Source of the DNA: Arthrobacter nitrophenolicus
GTDB taxonomy: Bacteria > Actinomycetota > Actinomycetes > Actinomycetales > Micrococcaceae
Length of the DNA: 57,858 bases
NCBI RefSeq assembly: GCF_000332815.1
Contig: NZ_AOFD01000026.1
Coordinates: 1-57,858, forward strand
Direction of reading: 5' to 3'
This document shows positions 36,945 to 46,129 of this stretch, piece by piece (position 1 is the first letter of the stretch; every line of letters starts with the position of its first letter). The notes under the pieces are model-generated. The model saw only the letters and a list, made by a program, of their open reading frames with translations, ran no database searches and was not told where the DNA came from. A program made the position numbers and the translations under genes.

Positions 36945-37031
36945 CCCAAAATTCGCCTGCAGTTCCAGCCGTCACGGTTGCCCGGGATGTAACGCGGTAA
37001 CCGTGATGGCCTGTATTGCGTCCATCCTCGC

Positions 37032-37037
37032 TAGAGT
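37032..37037 (+). promoter_or_regulatory. -10 box of the M20 amidohydrolase gene (leaderless)
   Basis: TAGAGT with 6 nt to the GTG at 37044. Confidence 0.5.
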
Positions 37038-37043
37038 GATGAA

Positions 37044-38241
37044 GTGCGTAATTACACTACTGAAGCCGAGCCCACCGCCCTGGTGTCGCCCTGGCTCGAG
37101 CCGCTCCTGCCGGAACTGATCGAATTCCGCCGGGACCTGCACGCGCACCCCGAACTCTCCTTCAAGGAGTACCGGACCACGGACAAACTGGCCGAACGGC
37201 TCGAGGAGGCCGGCCTGAAACCCCGCCGCCTTGAGGGCACCGGGCTTACGGTGGACGTCGGCGAAGGCCCCATCGCAACCGCCCTGCGCGGTGACATCGA
37301 CGCCCTGCCCATCATCGAGGAAACGGGCCTGCCGTTCGCGTCGAAGAACCACGGCGTCACCCACGCCTGCGGCCACGACGTTCATACCGCCACCATGCTG
37401 GGCATCGCCTGGTGCTGCACCGCATGCACCAGGAGACGCCCCTGGGCGGGACCGTCCGGATCATCTTCCAGCCTGCCGAGGAGACCATGCCGGGCGGCGC
37501 CCACGCCTGCATCGAGCAGGGCGTCCTGGAGGGCGTGCCCCGCATCATGGCGCTGCACTGCGATCCGCGCATCGAAGTAGGCAAGATCGGAACGCGCATC
37601 GGGGCCATCACCTCGGCATCGGACACCATCCGGATCGAGCTTTCCGGCCGGGGTGGGCACACCTCCCGGCCGCACCTGACAGAAGAGCTGGTTTTCGCCC
37701 TGGCCCAGATCGCGGTCAACGTTCCCGCGGTCCTGTCCCGCAGGGTGGACGTCCGCAGCGGCGTCTCGGTCGTCTGGGGCCAGATTGCCGCCGGTTCCGC
37801 GCCGAACGCGATCCCCGGTACCGGCTACATGGCGGGAACCATGCGCTGCCTGGACCGCGACGCCTGGCACGAGGCCGGCGAGCTGCTGGACGAGGTTGTC
37901 CACCAGGTGGCGGCGCCCTACGGCGTGGATGTCAGGCTTGAACACACGCGGGGTGTGCCGCCGGTGGTGAACTCCGAACATGAAACCGCGATCATCGAGC
38001 AGCCGCCCGCGCGGAAATCGGCGAGAGTGCCGTGGTGCTGACCCCCCAGTCCATGGGCGGGGAGGATTTTGCCTGGTTCCTCGCCGAGCTTCCCGGCGCC
38101 ATGATGCGCCTGGGCACCAAGACTCCCGGGGGCGAGGAATACGACCTGCACCGCGGTGACTACATCGTGGACGAGCGGGCGCTGGGCCTGGGCATCCGGG
38201 TCCTCACCGCGGCTGCCCTGCGCACCATCCGCGACCTCTAA
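37044..38241 (+). CDS. M20-family amidohydrolase (two one-base shifts)
   Basis: Corrected length 399 from GTG 37044. The metal site motifs are GDIDALPIIEETGLPF, THACGHDVHTATMLG, FQPAEETMPGGA, the dimer-domain GRGGHTSRPH and C-terminal SMGGEDFAWFL. Shift one at 37408-37409 (GCCCTGGTG restores GIALVLHRMHQETPLGG); shift two near 38002 (CAGGCCGCC restores EQAARAEIGESAVVLTPQS). Relatives hydrolyse N-acyl amino acids, hippurate or IAA conjugates; the substrate is unknown. A strong terminator follows. Confidence 0.83.
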
Positions 38242-38253
38242 ACGCTTGCAGGA

Positions 38254-38299
38254 AAAGGCCCGACGCCGGCACGTGCTGAAGTGCCGGCGTCGGGCCTTT
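38254..38299 (+). terminator. Terminator after the M20 gene
   Basis: A perfect 19-bp stem, AAAGGCCCGACGCCGGCAC with its complement, and an 8-nt loop; starts 12 nt past the stop and ends in TTT. Confidence 0.8.
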
Positions 38300-38330
38300 C
38301 CATGCCCCGGCCAGGCACCCACGCCCGAGT

Positions 38331-38362
38331 AAGTTGTGCACAATTTAGTTGTCCGATATTGT
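38331..38362 (+). promoter_or_regulatory. ohrR promoter with overlapping palindrome
   Basis: TTGTGC (38334-38339), 17-bp spacer, TATTGT (38357-38362), then 7 nt to the ATG at 38370: a leaderless promoter. The -35 box is the left half of the palindrome TTGTGCACAA (38334-38343), extended to AAGTTGTGCACAATTT with one mismatched pair. A repressor here would block RNA polymerase; OhrR itself is the likely binder. Confidence 0.6.
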
Positions 38363-38369
38363 TCTTGGT

Positions 38370-38831
38370 ATGAGTGAAGCCCCCCGCCTGGACCGCCAGG
38401 TCTGTTTTGCGCTCTATTCGGCCTCCCGCGCAGCAACCGCGGTGTACCGTCCCGTCCTTGAAGACCTGGGCCTGACCTACCCGCAGTACCTGGCAATGCT
38501 GGTGCTCTGGGAGAACGAGCCGCGGGGCGTGAAGGAACTGGGCGATGAACTGGGCCTGGACTCCGGAACTTTGTCGCCGCTGCTGAAGCGGCTTGAGGCC
38601 CTTGGCCTGGTTGAGCGGCGCCGGTCCGGCGAGGATGAGCGCAGGGTGGCTGTCCACCTCACTCCAGCGGGGAGGAGCCTGAGCGCAAAGGCGTCATCCA
38701 TTCCGCAACGGCTCGCCGACGCCGCAGGCCTCTCTGCCGCAGAGCTGGAGCAGCTGCGCGAAACCCTGGGCAAACTCACCGCCGCCTCCATGCTGCGCTC
38801 TGACCGCTTTGCCTCCGGAACCACCCCATGA
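38370..38831 (+). CDS. ohrR: Organic-peroxide-sensing repressor, MarR/OhrR family
   Basis: 153 residues. LDRQVCFALYSASRAATAVYRP holds Cys12, placed as the redox Cys of OhrR, and LGLTYPQYLAMLVLWE is the OhrR/MarR dimer-HTH start; the winged helix covers ELGDELGLDSGTLSPLLKRLE with RSGEDERRVAVHLT as the wing. OhrR leaves DNA when its Cys is oxidised by organic hydroperoxides. It is first in an operon with ohr, with stop and start overlapping (ATGA). Confidence 0.88.
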   Translation: MSEAPRLDRQVCFALYSASRAATAVYRPVLEDLGLTYPQYLAMLVLWENEPRGVKELGDELGLDSGTLSPLLKRLEALGLVERRRSGEDERRVAVHLTPAGRSLSAKASSIPQRLADAAGLSAAELEQLRETLGKLTAASMLRSDRFASGTTP

Positions 38832-39289
38832 GTATTGATCCCGACAGAACGGATATTTTCATGAAGCCCCTCTACACAGCAGTTGCCGTCGCCTCCGGTG
38901 ACGGCCGCGACGGCACCGCCCGTACCCGTGACGGCAGGCTGGACGTTTCCCTCGCCAGCCCGGTTGAACTCGGCGGCACCGGCGACGGCACCAATCCCGA
39001 GCAACTCTTTGCCGCGGGGTATGCCGCCTGCTTCCACTCCGCACTCCGCCTGGTGGCACGCCAGGAGCGCGCCGACCTGACGGATTCCGCCGTTGCTGCC
39101 AAGGTCCACCTTGGCAAACTTGACGGCGAAGGCTTCGGCCTGGCCGCCGAACTGGAGGTCGCCCTGCCCGCACTGGACCGGAAGACAGCCGAGGCCCTGG
39201 TTGCCAGGGCGCATGAGATCTGCCCCTACTCCAACGCCACCCGCGGCAACATCAGCGTGGACATCAAGGTCCTGGAGTACGCGGCATGA
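38828..39289 (+). CDS. ohr: Organic hydroperoxide resistance protein, OsmC/Ohr family
   Basis: 153 residues from ATG 38828, which overlaps the ohrR stop; an internal ATG at 38861 (MKPLYTAVAVASG) matches the usual Ohr start and is an alternative. The two peroxidatic/resolving cysteines are Cys68 (AAGYAACFHSAL) and Cys132 (HEICPYSNATRGN). It reduces organic and lipid hydroperoxides with a lipoyl or thiol partner. It is controlled by the OhrR encoded just upstream. Confidence 0.92.
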   Translation: MSIDPDRTDIFMKPLYTAVAVASGDGRDGTARTRDGRLDVSLASPVELGGTGDGTNPEQLFAAGYAACFHSALRLVARQERADLTDSAVAAKVHLGKLDGEGFGLAAELEVALPALDRKTAEALVARAHEICPYSNATRGNISVDIKVLEYAA

Positions 39290-40305
39290 GCGCCGCCACC
39301 CTTCCGGCCGCCACCCGCGAAATCCGGCTGGCATCGCGCCCGGTGGGCCGTCCCACCGCAGAAAACTTCCGGCTCGCAGAGTCGCCGTTGCCTGCACTGG
39401 GCGACGGGCAGGTCATGGTGAAGAACCTCTTCATCTCCGTTGATCCCTATATGCGCGGCCGCATGAACGACGTCAAGTCGTACTCGCCGCCCTTTGAGCT
39501 GGATGAAGCGCTCGACGGCGGTGCGGTGGGCGAGGTGATTGCGTCCCGTTCCGCGGCACTCAAGGAGGGGGACGTCGTCGTGCATTCGCTGGGCTGGCGG
39601 GAATACGCCGTCCTTGACGCGGAAGCCGTGAAGCCAGCCCGCACGGACCTGGCGCCGGCTCCGGCCTTCCTGGGTGCCCTCGGCATGACTGGCCTTACCG
39701 CCTACGCCGGGCTGCTCAAGGTCGCCGAATTCAAGCCCGGTGACGCCGTGTTCGTCTCCGGCGCGGCAGGGGCCGTCGGCTCACTGGTGGGCCAGATCGC
39801 CAAGGCCATGGGTGCTTCCCGGGTCATCGGATCGGCGGGTTCGCCGGCCAAGGTGGCCAGGCTCCTTGATCTTGGCTTCGACGCCGCCTTCGACTACCAC
39901 GACGGTCCCGTGCGGGACCAGCTTGAACAGGCGGCGGGCAGCGCCGGCATCGACGTCTACTTCGACAACGTGGGCGGAGAGCACCTTGAAGCTGCCCTGT
40001 CCGTGCTGAATATCGGGGGACGGGTGGCCATGTGCGGCGCCATAGCGCAGTACAACGCCACGGAGCCCTCGCCGGCCCCGCGCAACCTTGCGCTGGCCAT
40101 CGGAAAGCAGCTCACCCTGCGCGGCTTCCTGGTGGGCGGCCAGCGGCAGCATTCGGCAGAGTTCGCAGGCAAGATGGCAGGCTGGCTGGCCGACGGCACC
40201 GTCCGCTACGACGAGACCATCGTGGACGGGCTGGAGAACGCCCCGCAGGCATTCATGGACCTGCTGGACGGTGCCAACACAGGCAAGATGCTGGTCAGGC
40301 TCTAG
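39286..40305 (+). CDS. NADP-dependent zinc-independent MDR oxidoreductase (CurA/PTGR type)
   Basis: 339 residues; the ATG overlaps the ohr stop, so it is the third gene of the operon. VDPYMRGRMNDVKSYSPPF is the leukotriene-dehydrogenase/CurA signature, and VFVSGAAGAVGSLVGQIAKAMG the Rossmann NADPH site; VYFDNVGGEHLEAAL is also typical. It reduces double bonds of enones and alkenals, products of lipid peroxidation, which fits its place behind ohr. Confidence 0.87.
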   Translation: MSAATLPAATREIRLASRPVGRPTAENFRLAESPLPALGDGQVMVKNLFISVDPYMRGRMNDVKSYSPPFELDEALDGGAVGEVIASRSAALKEGDVVVHSLGWREYAVLDAEAVKPARTDLAPAPAFLGALGMTGLTAYAGLLKVAEFKPGDAVFVSGAAGAVGSLVGQIAKAMGASRVIGSAGSPAKVARLLDLGFDAAFDYHDGPVRDQLEQAAGSAGIDVYFDNVGGEHLEAALSVLNIGGRVAMCGAIAQYNATEPSPAPRNLALAIGKQLTLRGFLVGGQRQHSAEFAGKMAGWLADGTVRYDETIVDGLENAPQAFMDLLDGANTGKMLVRL

Positions 40306-40329
40306 CCCTTTCGCCCGCTCCGACTGTGG

Positions 40330-40355
40330 GGGGTGCCGCCCGAATGCGGCACCCC
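40330..40355 (+). terminator. Hairpin after the ohr operon
   Basis: GGGGTGCCGC / GCGGCACCCC, a perfect 10-bp stem with a 6-nt loop, 25 nt past the stop; only a weak T-run. Confidence 0.6.
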
Positions 40356-40429
40356 TACTGGTTGGTAACAACTTGTAAACAATCTCCGGGAAGTTGCCCC
40401 GCCGTGCTATTGGACGTGGCGCAGGCCAC

Positions 40430-40435
40430 TAAAGT
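40430..40435 (+). promoter_or_regulatory. Possible -10 box of the nucleoside-uptake operon
   Basis: TAAAGT with no good -35 partner. It would give a leader of about 120 nt before the ATG at 40561. That leader holds no aptamer I can name. Confidence 0.3.
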
Positions 40436-40560
40436 GGGTGCCATCAGTGCGCTCCGGCGCAGTGCTGCGAGCCCTCAGTGAAAACAGAATTTCAGTGCAG
40501 AAACGGACACTCATTGAATTCGAGCCGTAGCGCCACTCTCTTCATCCTGGAGGAATCTTG

Positions 40561-41667
40561 ATGTCATCACTGCGTGCACACCTCAAGCGCGGTTCCGTTG
40601 CCGGCCTTGCCACGGTGGGCGCCACAGCGCTCGTGCTGGCCGGCTGCGGTGCGCCTCCCGAAGCCGGCAGCGGCCCGACGGCCGGCGCCAGCGACTACAC
40701 GGGCTGCATCGTCTCCGACTCGGGCGGGTTCGACGACCAGTCCTTCAACCAGTCCTCCTACGAGGGGCTGAAGAAGGCCGAGGCGGACCTGGGAATCAAG
40801 GTCAACCAGGTGGAGTCCAAGACCAACAACGACTTCGAGCCGAACCTTCGGGCCATGGTGACCGCGGGCTGTGACCTCACGCTGACCATCGGCTTCCTGC
40901 TCGGCGACGCCACCAAGAAGCAGGCCGAGGCCAACCCGGACAGCCACTTCGCCATCGTCGACTACAGCTACAACCCGCCGATCAGCAACGTCAAGCCGAT
41001 CATCTATGACACCGCGCAGGCCGCGTTCCTGGCAGGCTACCTTGCCGCCGGTACCACCAAGACCGGAACCGTGGCAACGTTCGGCGGCATCAAGCTTCCC
41101 ACCGTGACCATCTTCATGGACGGCTACGCCGACGGTATCAAGTACTACAACGAACAGAAGGGCAAGGACGTCAAGCTCCTTGGCTGGAACAAGGAAGCCC
41201 AGGACGGCAGCTTCACCGGTGACTTCGAAAAGCAGGATGTCGGCAAGCAGCTCACCCAGAACTTCCTGGACCAGGGCGCAGACATCGTGATGCCCGTTGC
41301 CGGCCCGGTGGGCAAGGGTGCCGGGTCCGCCCTCAAGGAAGCCAAGGCTGCCGGCAAGGACGTCAAGCTGATCTGGGTCGACTCCGACGGCTACCTCACC
41401 GCCCCTGACTACAAGGACATCATGCTGTCCTCGGTCATGAAGACCATGGGTGAAGCCGTGGAGGCCGTGGTGAAGGATGACACGGAAGGCAAGTTCAGCA
41501 ACGAGCCTTACGTCGGCACCCTCGCCAACGAAGGCGTCCAGCTGGCACCCTTCCACGATCTCGATTCCCAGGTTCCGGCGGACCTGAAGGCCGAGCTGGA
41601 GCAGATCGAGAAGGACATCATTGACGGAAAGCTGAAGGTGGAATCCGCGGCCAGCCCCAAGGCCTGA
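40561..41667 (+). CDS. BMP-family nucleoside-binding lipoprotein
   Basis: 368 residues from an ATG with GGAGGA 7 nt upstream. Lipobox LVLAGC near residue 24. The BMP (PnrA-like) fold is marked by IVSDSGGFDDQSFNQSSYEG, FAIVDYSYNPPISNVKPI, YLAAGTTKTGTVATFGGIK and GADIVMPVAGPVGKGAG. PnrA/BmpA proteins bind purine and pyrimidine nucleosides for an ABC importer, and the importer genes follow. A strong terminator right after this gene could let it be made in excess over the membrane parts. Confidence 0.9.
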   Translation: MSSLRAHLKRGSVAGLATVGATALVLAGCGAPPEAGSGPTAGASDYTGCIVSDSGGFDDQSFNQSSYEGLKKAEADLGIKVNQVESKTNNDFEPNLRAMVTAGCDLTLTIGFLLGDATKKQAEANPDSHFAIVDYSYNPPISNVKPIIYDTAQAAFLAGYLAAGTTKTGTVATFGGIKLPTVTIFMDGYADGIKYYNEQKGKDVKLLGWNKEAQDGSFTGDFEKQDVGKQLTQNFLDQGADIVMPVAGPVGKGAGSALKEAKAAGKDVKLIWVDSDGYLTAPDYKDIMLSSVMKTMGEAVEAVVKDDTEGKFSNEPYVGTLANEGVQLAPFHDLDSQVPADLKAELEQIEKDIIDGKLKVESAASPKA

Positions 41668-41677
41668 TTCCTGCCTG

Positions 41678-41726
41678 AGCGCCACCGCCCGGCCCGTTAC
41701 CGACAGGCCGGGCGGTGGCGCTTTTT
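41678..41726 (+). terminator. Intrinsic terminator between the binding protein and ATPase genes
   Basis: A perfect 17-bp stem (AGCGCCACCGCCCGGCC and complement, 41706-41722), an 11-nt loop and TTTTT at 41722-41726, 11 nt past the stop. Confidence 0.9.
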
Positions 41727-41776
41727 GCTGGCCGCATTTCGGGCCCGCCGCCCGCTCATCCTCCGGCTGCACCCAC

Positions 41777-41782
41777 TAGGCT
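41777..41782 (+). promoter_or_regulatory. -10 element of the nucleoside ABC ATPase transcript
   Basis: TAGGCT followed by GG, after the terminator and 61 nt before the TTG start; gives this half of the operon its own promoter. Confidence 0.4.
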
Positions 41783-41843
41783 GGTGCTGCAGCCTCATAT
41801 CCCGTCCGGTGGACCACCGGACGCTTCGAGATTGGTCAGAGTT

Positions 41844-43430
41844 TTGAAACTTGAACTCAGAGGGATCACTAAGAGATTTGGCACGCTGCTGGCCAACGAC
41901 CACATAGACGTGGTGGTTGAGCCCGGACAAATCCACTGCCTGCTTGGCGAAAACGGGGCAGGCAAATCAACCCTGATGAATGTGCTGTACGGGCTGTATG
42001 AGCCCACCGACGGGGAAATCCTCATCGACGACAAACCCGTATCCTTCCGCGGACCGGGCGACGCCATGGCCGCCGGGATCGGCATGGTGCACCAGCATTT
42101 CATGCTGGTCCCTGTTTTCACGGTGGCCGAGAACGTCGCGCTGGGCGCCGAGCCCACCAAGGCCGCGGGCTTCCTGAACCTCGACGAAACACGCCGCCGG
42201 ATCAAGGAGATCTCGGACCAGTACGGGTTCGACGTCGACCCCGACGCCCTGGTGGAGGACCTTCCGGTGGGCGTCCAGCAGCGCGTGGAGATCATCAAAG
42301 CACTGGTCAGGAATGCAAAGGTCCTGATCCTGGACGAACCCACGGCCGTCCTGACGCCGCAGGAGACGGACGAACTCCTGGACATCATGCGCCAGCTGAA
42401 ATCCGGCGGCACCTCGATTGTCTTCATCTCCCACAAGCTGCGGGAGGTCAAAGCCGTGTCGGACACCATCACCGTGATCCGGCGCGGCAAGGTGGTGGGT
42501 TCGGCCGATCCGTCCGCCGCCACCTCGGAACTCGCCTCCATGATGGTGGGGCGGGCCGTGAGCCTTAACCTGGACAAGGCGCCGGCGAAGCCCCAGGAGA
42601 AGACGTTCGTGGTGCGCGACCTGACCGTGATCGCACCGAACGGCCAGCACGTGGTGGACGGACTCAGCTTCGACATCGCCCGGGGCGAAATCCTGGCCAT
42701 CGCCGGGGTGCAGGGCAACGGCCAGACCGAGCTGACCGAAGCCATCCTGGGACTGCAGGACCGGGTCTCCGGATCGGTCACCCTCGACGGCAAGGAACTC
42801 CTGGGCCGCCCGGTCAAGGAGGTCCTCAAAGCGGGCGTCGGCTTCGTACCCGAAGACCGCAAAGTGGACGGCCTGGTGGGCACCTTCTCCGTGGCTGAAA
42901 ACCTGGTCCTGGACCTGTACGACAAGCCGCCGTTCGCCAGGGGCATCAGCATGAGCCCGGCCAGGATCCTCGAAAACGCCAAGGCACGGATCGGCGAGTT
43001 CGACGTCCGCACCCCCTCGGCGGCCGCGGCCGCCGGGACCCTGTCCGGCGGCAACCAGCAGAAGGTGGTGATGGCGCGGGAGCTTTCGCGTCCCCTGCGG
43101 CTGTTCATCGCCTCCCAGCCCACCCGCGGCGTGGATGTGGGCTCCATCGAATTCCTGCACCGCCGTATTGTCGCCGAGCGCGACCAGGGCACTCCCGTCA
43201 TGATCATCTCCACCGAACTGGACGAGGTGATGGAGTTGGCGGACCGGATCGCCGTCCTCTACAAGGGCAAGCTGGTGGGCGTCGTCCCCGCCGGCACCAG
43301 CCGCGAAACCCTGGGCCTGATGATGGCCGGGATCCCGCCGGAGGAGCACGCGCATGCACCGCAGGCCGGGCCCGCCGCCGCCACAACCACCGCTTCCACT
43401 CCAGACGTTGAGGGAGACGACCATGTCTGA
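41844..43430 (+). CDS. Nucleoside ABC importer ATP-binding protein, two fused domains
   Basis: 528 residues from the TTG at 41844 (LKLELRGITKRFG); the open frame upstream is not protein-like. First domain: [48 protein letters not shown]. Second domain: degenerate P-loop [31 protein letters not shown], with IASQPTRGVDVGS in place of the usual Walker B D-E pair, as in YufO/NupO-type ATPases. It energises the BMP-dependent importer. The stop overlaps the next start. Confidence 0.9.
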   Translation: MKLELRGITKRFGTLLANDHIDVVVEPGQIHCLLGENGAGKSTLMNVLYGLYEPTDGEILIDDKPVSFRGPGDAMAAGIGMVHQHFMLVPVFTVAENVALGAEPTKAAGFLNLDETRRRIKEISDQYGFDVDPDALVEDLPVGVQQRVEIIKALVRNAKVLILDEPTAVLTPQETDELLDIMRQLKSGGTSIVFISHKLREVKAVSDTITVIRRGKVVGSADPSAATSELASMMVGRAVSLNLDKAPAKPQEKTFVVRDLTVIAPNGQHVVDGLSFDIARGEILAIAGVQGNGQTELTEAILGLQDRVSGSVTLDGKELLGRPVKEVLKAGVGFVPEDRKVDGLVGTFSVAENLVLDLYDKPPFARGISMSPARILENAKARIGEFDVRTPSAAAAAGTLSGGNQQKVVMARELSRPLRLFIASQPTRGVDVGSIEFLHRRIVAERDQGTPVMIISTELDEVMELADRIAVLYKGKLVGVVPAGTSRETLGLMMAGIPPEEHAHAPQAGPAAATTTASTPDVEGDDHV

Positions 43431-44814
43431 CAACCAACCTGCCAAGCACGCGGCCGGGGACGGGCATGGCAGCACGCCTTCCGGCAAGCCCCACCACAAG
43501 GCCAGCCAGGCGGAAGAGGACACCGCCGCCGTCGTCTCCGTTGACACCGCCGGCGGTGCCATGGAGCCCTCCGCCGTACCCGCCACCGCCCAAAGCGGAC
43601 AACTTCCGGGCGGCCCGGACACAGTGCTCCGCAGGATCTTCACCGGCAGCGGTATGGTCTCGCTCCTGGCGGTGCTGCTGGCCCTCATCATCGGCGGCCT
43701 CCTGATCGCCAGCACTGACGCGCGGGTTGCCACCACCTCCACCTACTTCTTCGCCCGGCCCACTGACTTCCTCTCCGCGCTCTGGGACGCAGCCACCCGC
43801 TCCTACGTGGCCCTCTTCCAGGGCTCGGTCTTCAATCCCCGCGGGAACAGCGTGGCCGCCCAGTTCGCGCCCTTCATGGAAACGCTCACCATCGCCACGC
43901 CGCTCATCACGGCCGGACTGGGCGTGGCCCTGGCGTTCCGCGCAGGCCTCTTCAACATCGGCGCCCAGGGCCAGATCATTGTGGCCGGCATCCTCGCCGC
44001 GTGGGTGGGCTTCGCGCTGCACCTGCCGTTCGGCCTGCACCTGCTCCTGGTCCTGGTGGCAGGCATCGTGGGCGGCGCCCTGTGGGGCGGACTGGTGGGC
44101 GTGCTCAAGGCACGAACCGGCGCCCACGAGGTCATCCTGACCATCATGTTCAACTACATCGCACTGTATTTCCTGCGGTACCTGCTGAACACGCCGGCGT
44201 TCCAGCGCCCGGGGGAGTCCAACCCCATTTCCCCCATCCTGGATCCCACTGCCGTCTATCCGCAGATCTTCGGCACCCAATACCGGCTCCACCTGGGCTT
44301 CATCCTGGCCATCGGCGCCACCTTCCTGGTGTGGTGGCTGCTGAACCGGTCCACCATCGGCTTTGAATTCCGGGCCGTGGGCGCCAACCCCAAGGCGGCC
44401 CAGACCGCGGGCATCAACGTTTCCCGCTCCACCATCCTGGTGATGGCCATGGCCGGCGCACTGGCCGGAATGTCCGGCGTCGCGCAGGTGGCGGGAACCG
44501 AGAAGGTGCTCACCGACGGCGTTGCCGCCACGTACGGCTTCGACGCCATCACCGTCGCGCTGCTGGGACGTTCGACGCCGTGGGGCACCTTTGCGGCCGG
44601 CCTGCTGTTCGGCGCCTTCCGCGCCGGGGCAGTCCAGATGCAGATCCAGACCGGCACCCCCATCGACATCGTCCTGGTGGTGCAGTCCCTGATTGTCCTG
44701 TTCATTGCGGCGCCGCCGCTGGTCCGCGCGGTCTTCGGACTGAACCCGCGGCGGAAGAAGCCTGCCCGTCCGGCAAAGTCCCGGCAGGCAGCCACTACCG
44801 GAGGTGCAGCATGA
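43423..44814 (+). CDS. Nucleoside ABC importer permease 1
   Basis: 463 residues from an ATG with GAGGGAG 8 nt upstream. A disordered, hydrophilic head of about 70 residues (His, Lys, Pro and Gly rich) precedes roughly nine helices. LGVALAFRAGLFNIGAQGQI and EVILTIMFNYIALYFLRYLL are the YufP/NupP signature; DAITVALLGRSTPWGTFAAGL is the conserved late loop. It partners with the next permease, whose ATG overlaps this stop. Confidence 0.88.
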   Translation: MSDNQPAKHAAGDGHGSTPSGKPHHKASQAEEDTAAVVSVDTAGGAMEPSAVPATAQSGQLPGGPDTVLRRIFTGSGMVSLLAVLLALIIGGLLIASTDARVATTSTYFFARPTDFLSALWDAATRSYVALFQGSVFNPRGNSVAAQFAPFMETLTIATPLITAGLGVALAFRAGLFNIGAQGQIIVAGILAAWVGFALHLPFGLHLLLVLVAGIVGGALWGGLVGVLKARTGAHEVILTIMFNYIALYFLRYLLNTPAFQRPGESNPISPILDPTAVYPQIFGTQYRLHLGFILAIGATFLVWWLLNRSTIGFEFRAVGANPKAAQTAGINVSRSTILVMAMAGALAGMSGVAQVAGTEKVLTDGVAATYGFDAITVALLGRSTPWGTFAAGLLFGAFRAGAVQMQIQTGTPIDIVLVVQSLIVLFIAAPPLVRAVFGLNPRRKKPARPAKSRQAATTGGAA

Positions 44815-46129
44815 GCACAACAGTTTCGTCCCCCCGCCCGGGAACACCGCAGCCTGCCGGAACCGACGCCGGTGCCGCCGCCCTTTCCGCCAAGCCGGTG
44901 GGCTGGAAGACGCCCGTCCTGCTGGCAGCCTTCGGGCTGGTGGCCCTGGTCTTCTTCGGATTCCTGGCCCCCAACCAGACGGCAAGCTTCGGCATCTCCA
45001 CGGGCGAGGACTTCTTCCAGCTTCCTGCCCTCGCGGTGAACGCGTTCGCCGGCGGCATGGTGCTTTCCGTGCTGATGCTGGGGCTGGCCGGCTACGCGGT
45101 CTACCTCAAGACCAAAGACAGGCCCGCGCCGGGCTGGCTGCCGGTGACCTTCATCGTCCTGTTCGTTGCAGCATTCCTCATCTGGGTTGTGGGCGGTGCC
45201 CGCACCCCCAGCATTTCGCTGGCCGGGCTGATCGCCGGCTCGGTCACCCTGGCCGTTCCGCTCGTGTTCGGCTCGCTTTCGGGCGTCCTCTGTGAACGGG
45301 TGGGCGTGGTCAACATCGCCATCGAGGGCCAGCTGCTCGGCGGAGCATTCACGGCGGCCATTGTGGCCAGCATGACGCAGAATCCGTTCATCGGGCTCCT
45401 GGCCGCCGCGGTCGCAGGTGCGTTGGTGTCCATGGTGCTGGCACTGTTCAGCATCAAGTACCTGGTCAACCAGATCATCGTCGGCGTCGTCCTCAACGTG
45501 CTCGTCTCCGGCGTCACCGGCTTCCTGTTCAGCACTGTCATGCAGGAGGACAGCGAACGGTTCAATTCGCCGCCCGGGCTGGAGGCCATCGAGATTCCGG
45601 TCCTCTCCAGCATTCCGGTGATCGGCCCCATCCTGTTCCGGCAGTCCCTGGTGGGCTACCTGATGTACATTGCCGTGCTGGTGGTCTGGGTGGGCCTGTT
45701 CAAGACCCGGTGGGGCCTGCGGGTCCGGGCTGTGGGGGAACACCCGCAGGCCGCGGACACCCTCGGCATCAACGTGAACGCCACCCGCTTCTGGAACGTC
45801 ACCCTGGGCGGCGCCGTCGCGGGGATCGGCGGTTCGTTCTTCACTCTGGTGGCCATCGACAGCTTCACCAAGGAGATCTCCGGCGGCCGCGGCTTCATCG
45901 CCCTCGCCGCCTGATCTTCGGCCGGTGGAACCCGATCGGGGCGTTCTTCGCGGCGCTCCTGTTCGGGTTCGCGGACAACCTGCAGAGCATCGTCACCATC
46001 ATCGGAACCCCGGTCCCCAGCCAGTTCATGGCCATGCTGCCGTACCTGGTTACCGTCCTCGCCGTCGCCGGCCTGGTGGGCAAGTCCAGGGGACCGGCAG
46101 CCAGCGGCATACCCTACGTCAAGGGATGA
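44811..46129 (+). CDS. Nucleoside ABC importer permease 2 (one-base shift)
   Basis: Corrected length 439. After a short head come about ten helices; SGVLCERVGVVNIAIEGQLL and YLVNQIIVGVVLNVLVSG are the YufQ/NupQ signature, and INVNATRFWNVTLGGAVAGIGG follows. The frame stops at GGRGFIALAA; a C restored at 45910-45911 (GCCCTGATC) continues LIFGRWNPIGAFFAALLFGFAD through the last helices to a TGA at 46127-46129 that overlaps cdd. Together with permease 1 it forms the channel. Confidence 0.88.

Noticed and set aside
43204..44985. A 593-codon minus-strand frame opposite the nucleoside permease
   Set aside because: The + strand permease has a ribosome site, membrane helices and operon overlaps; the antisense product is low complexity.
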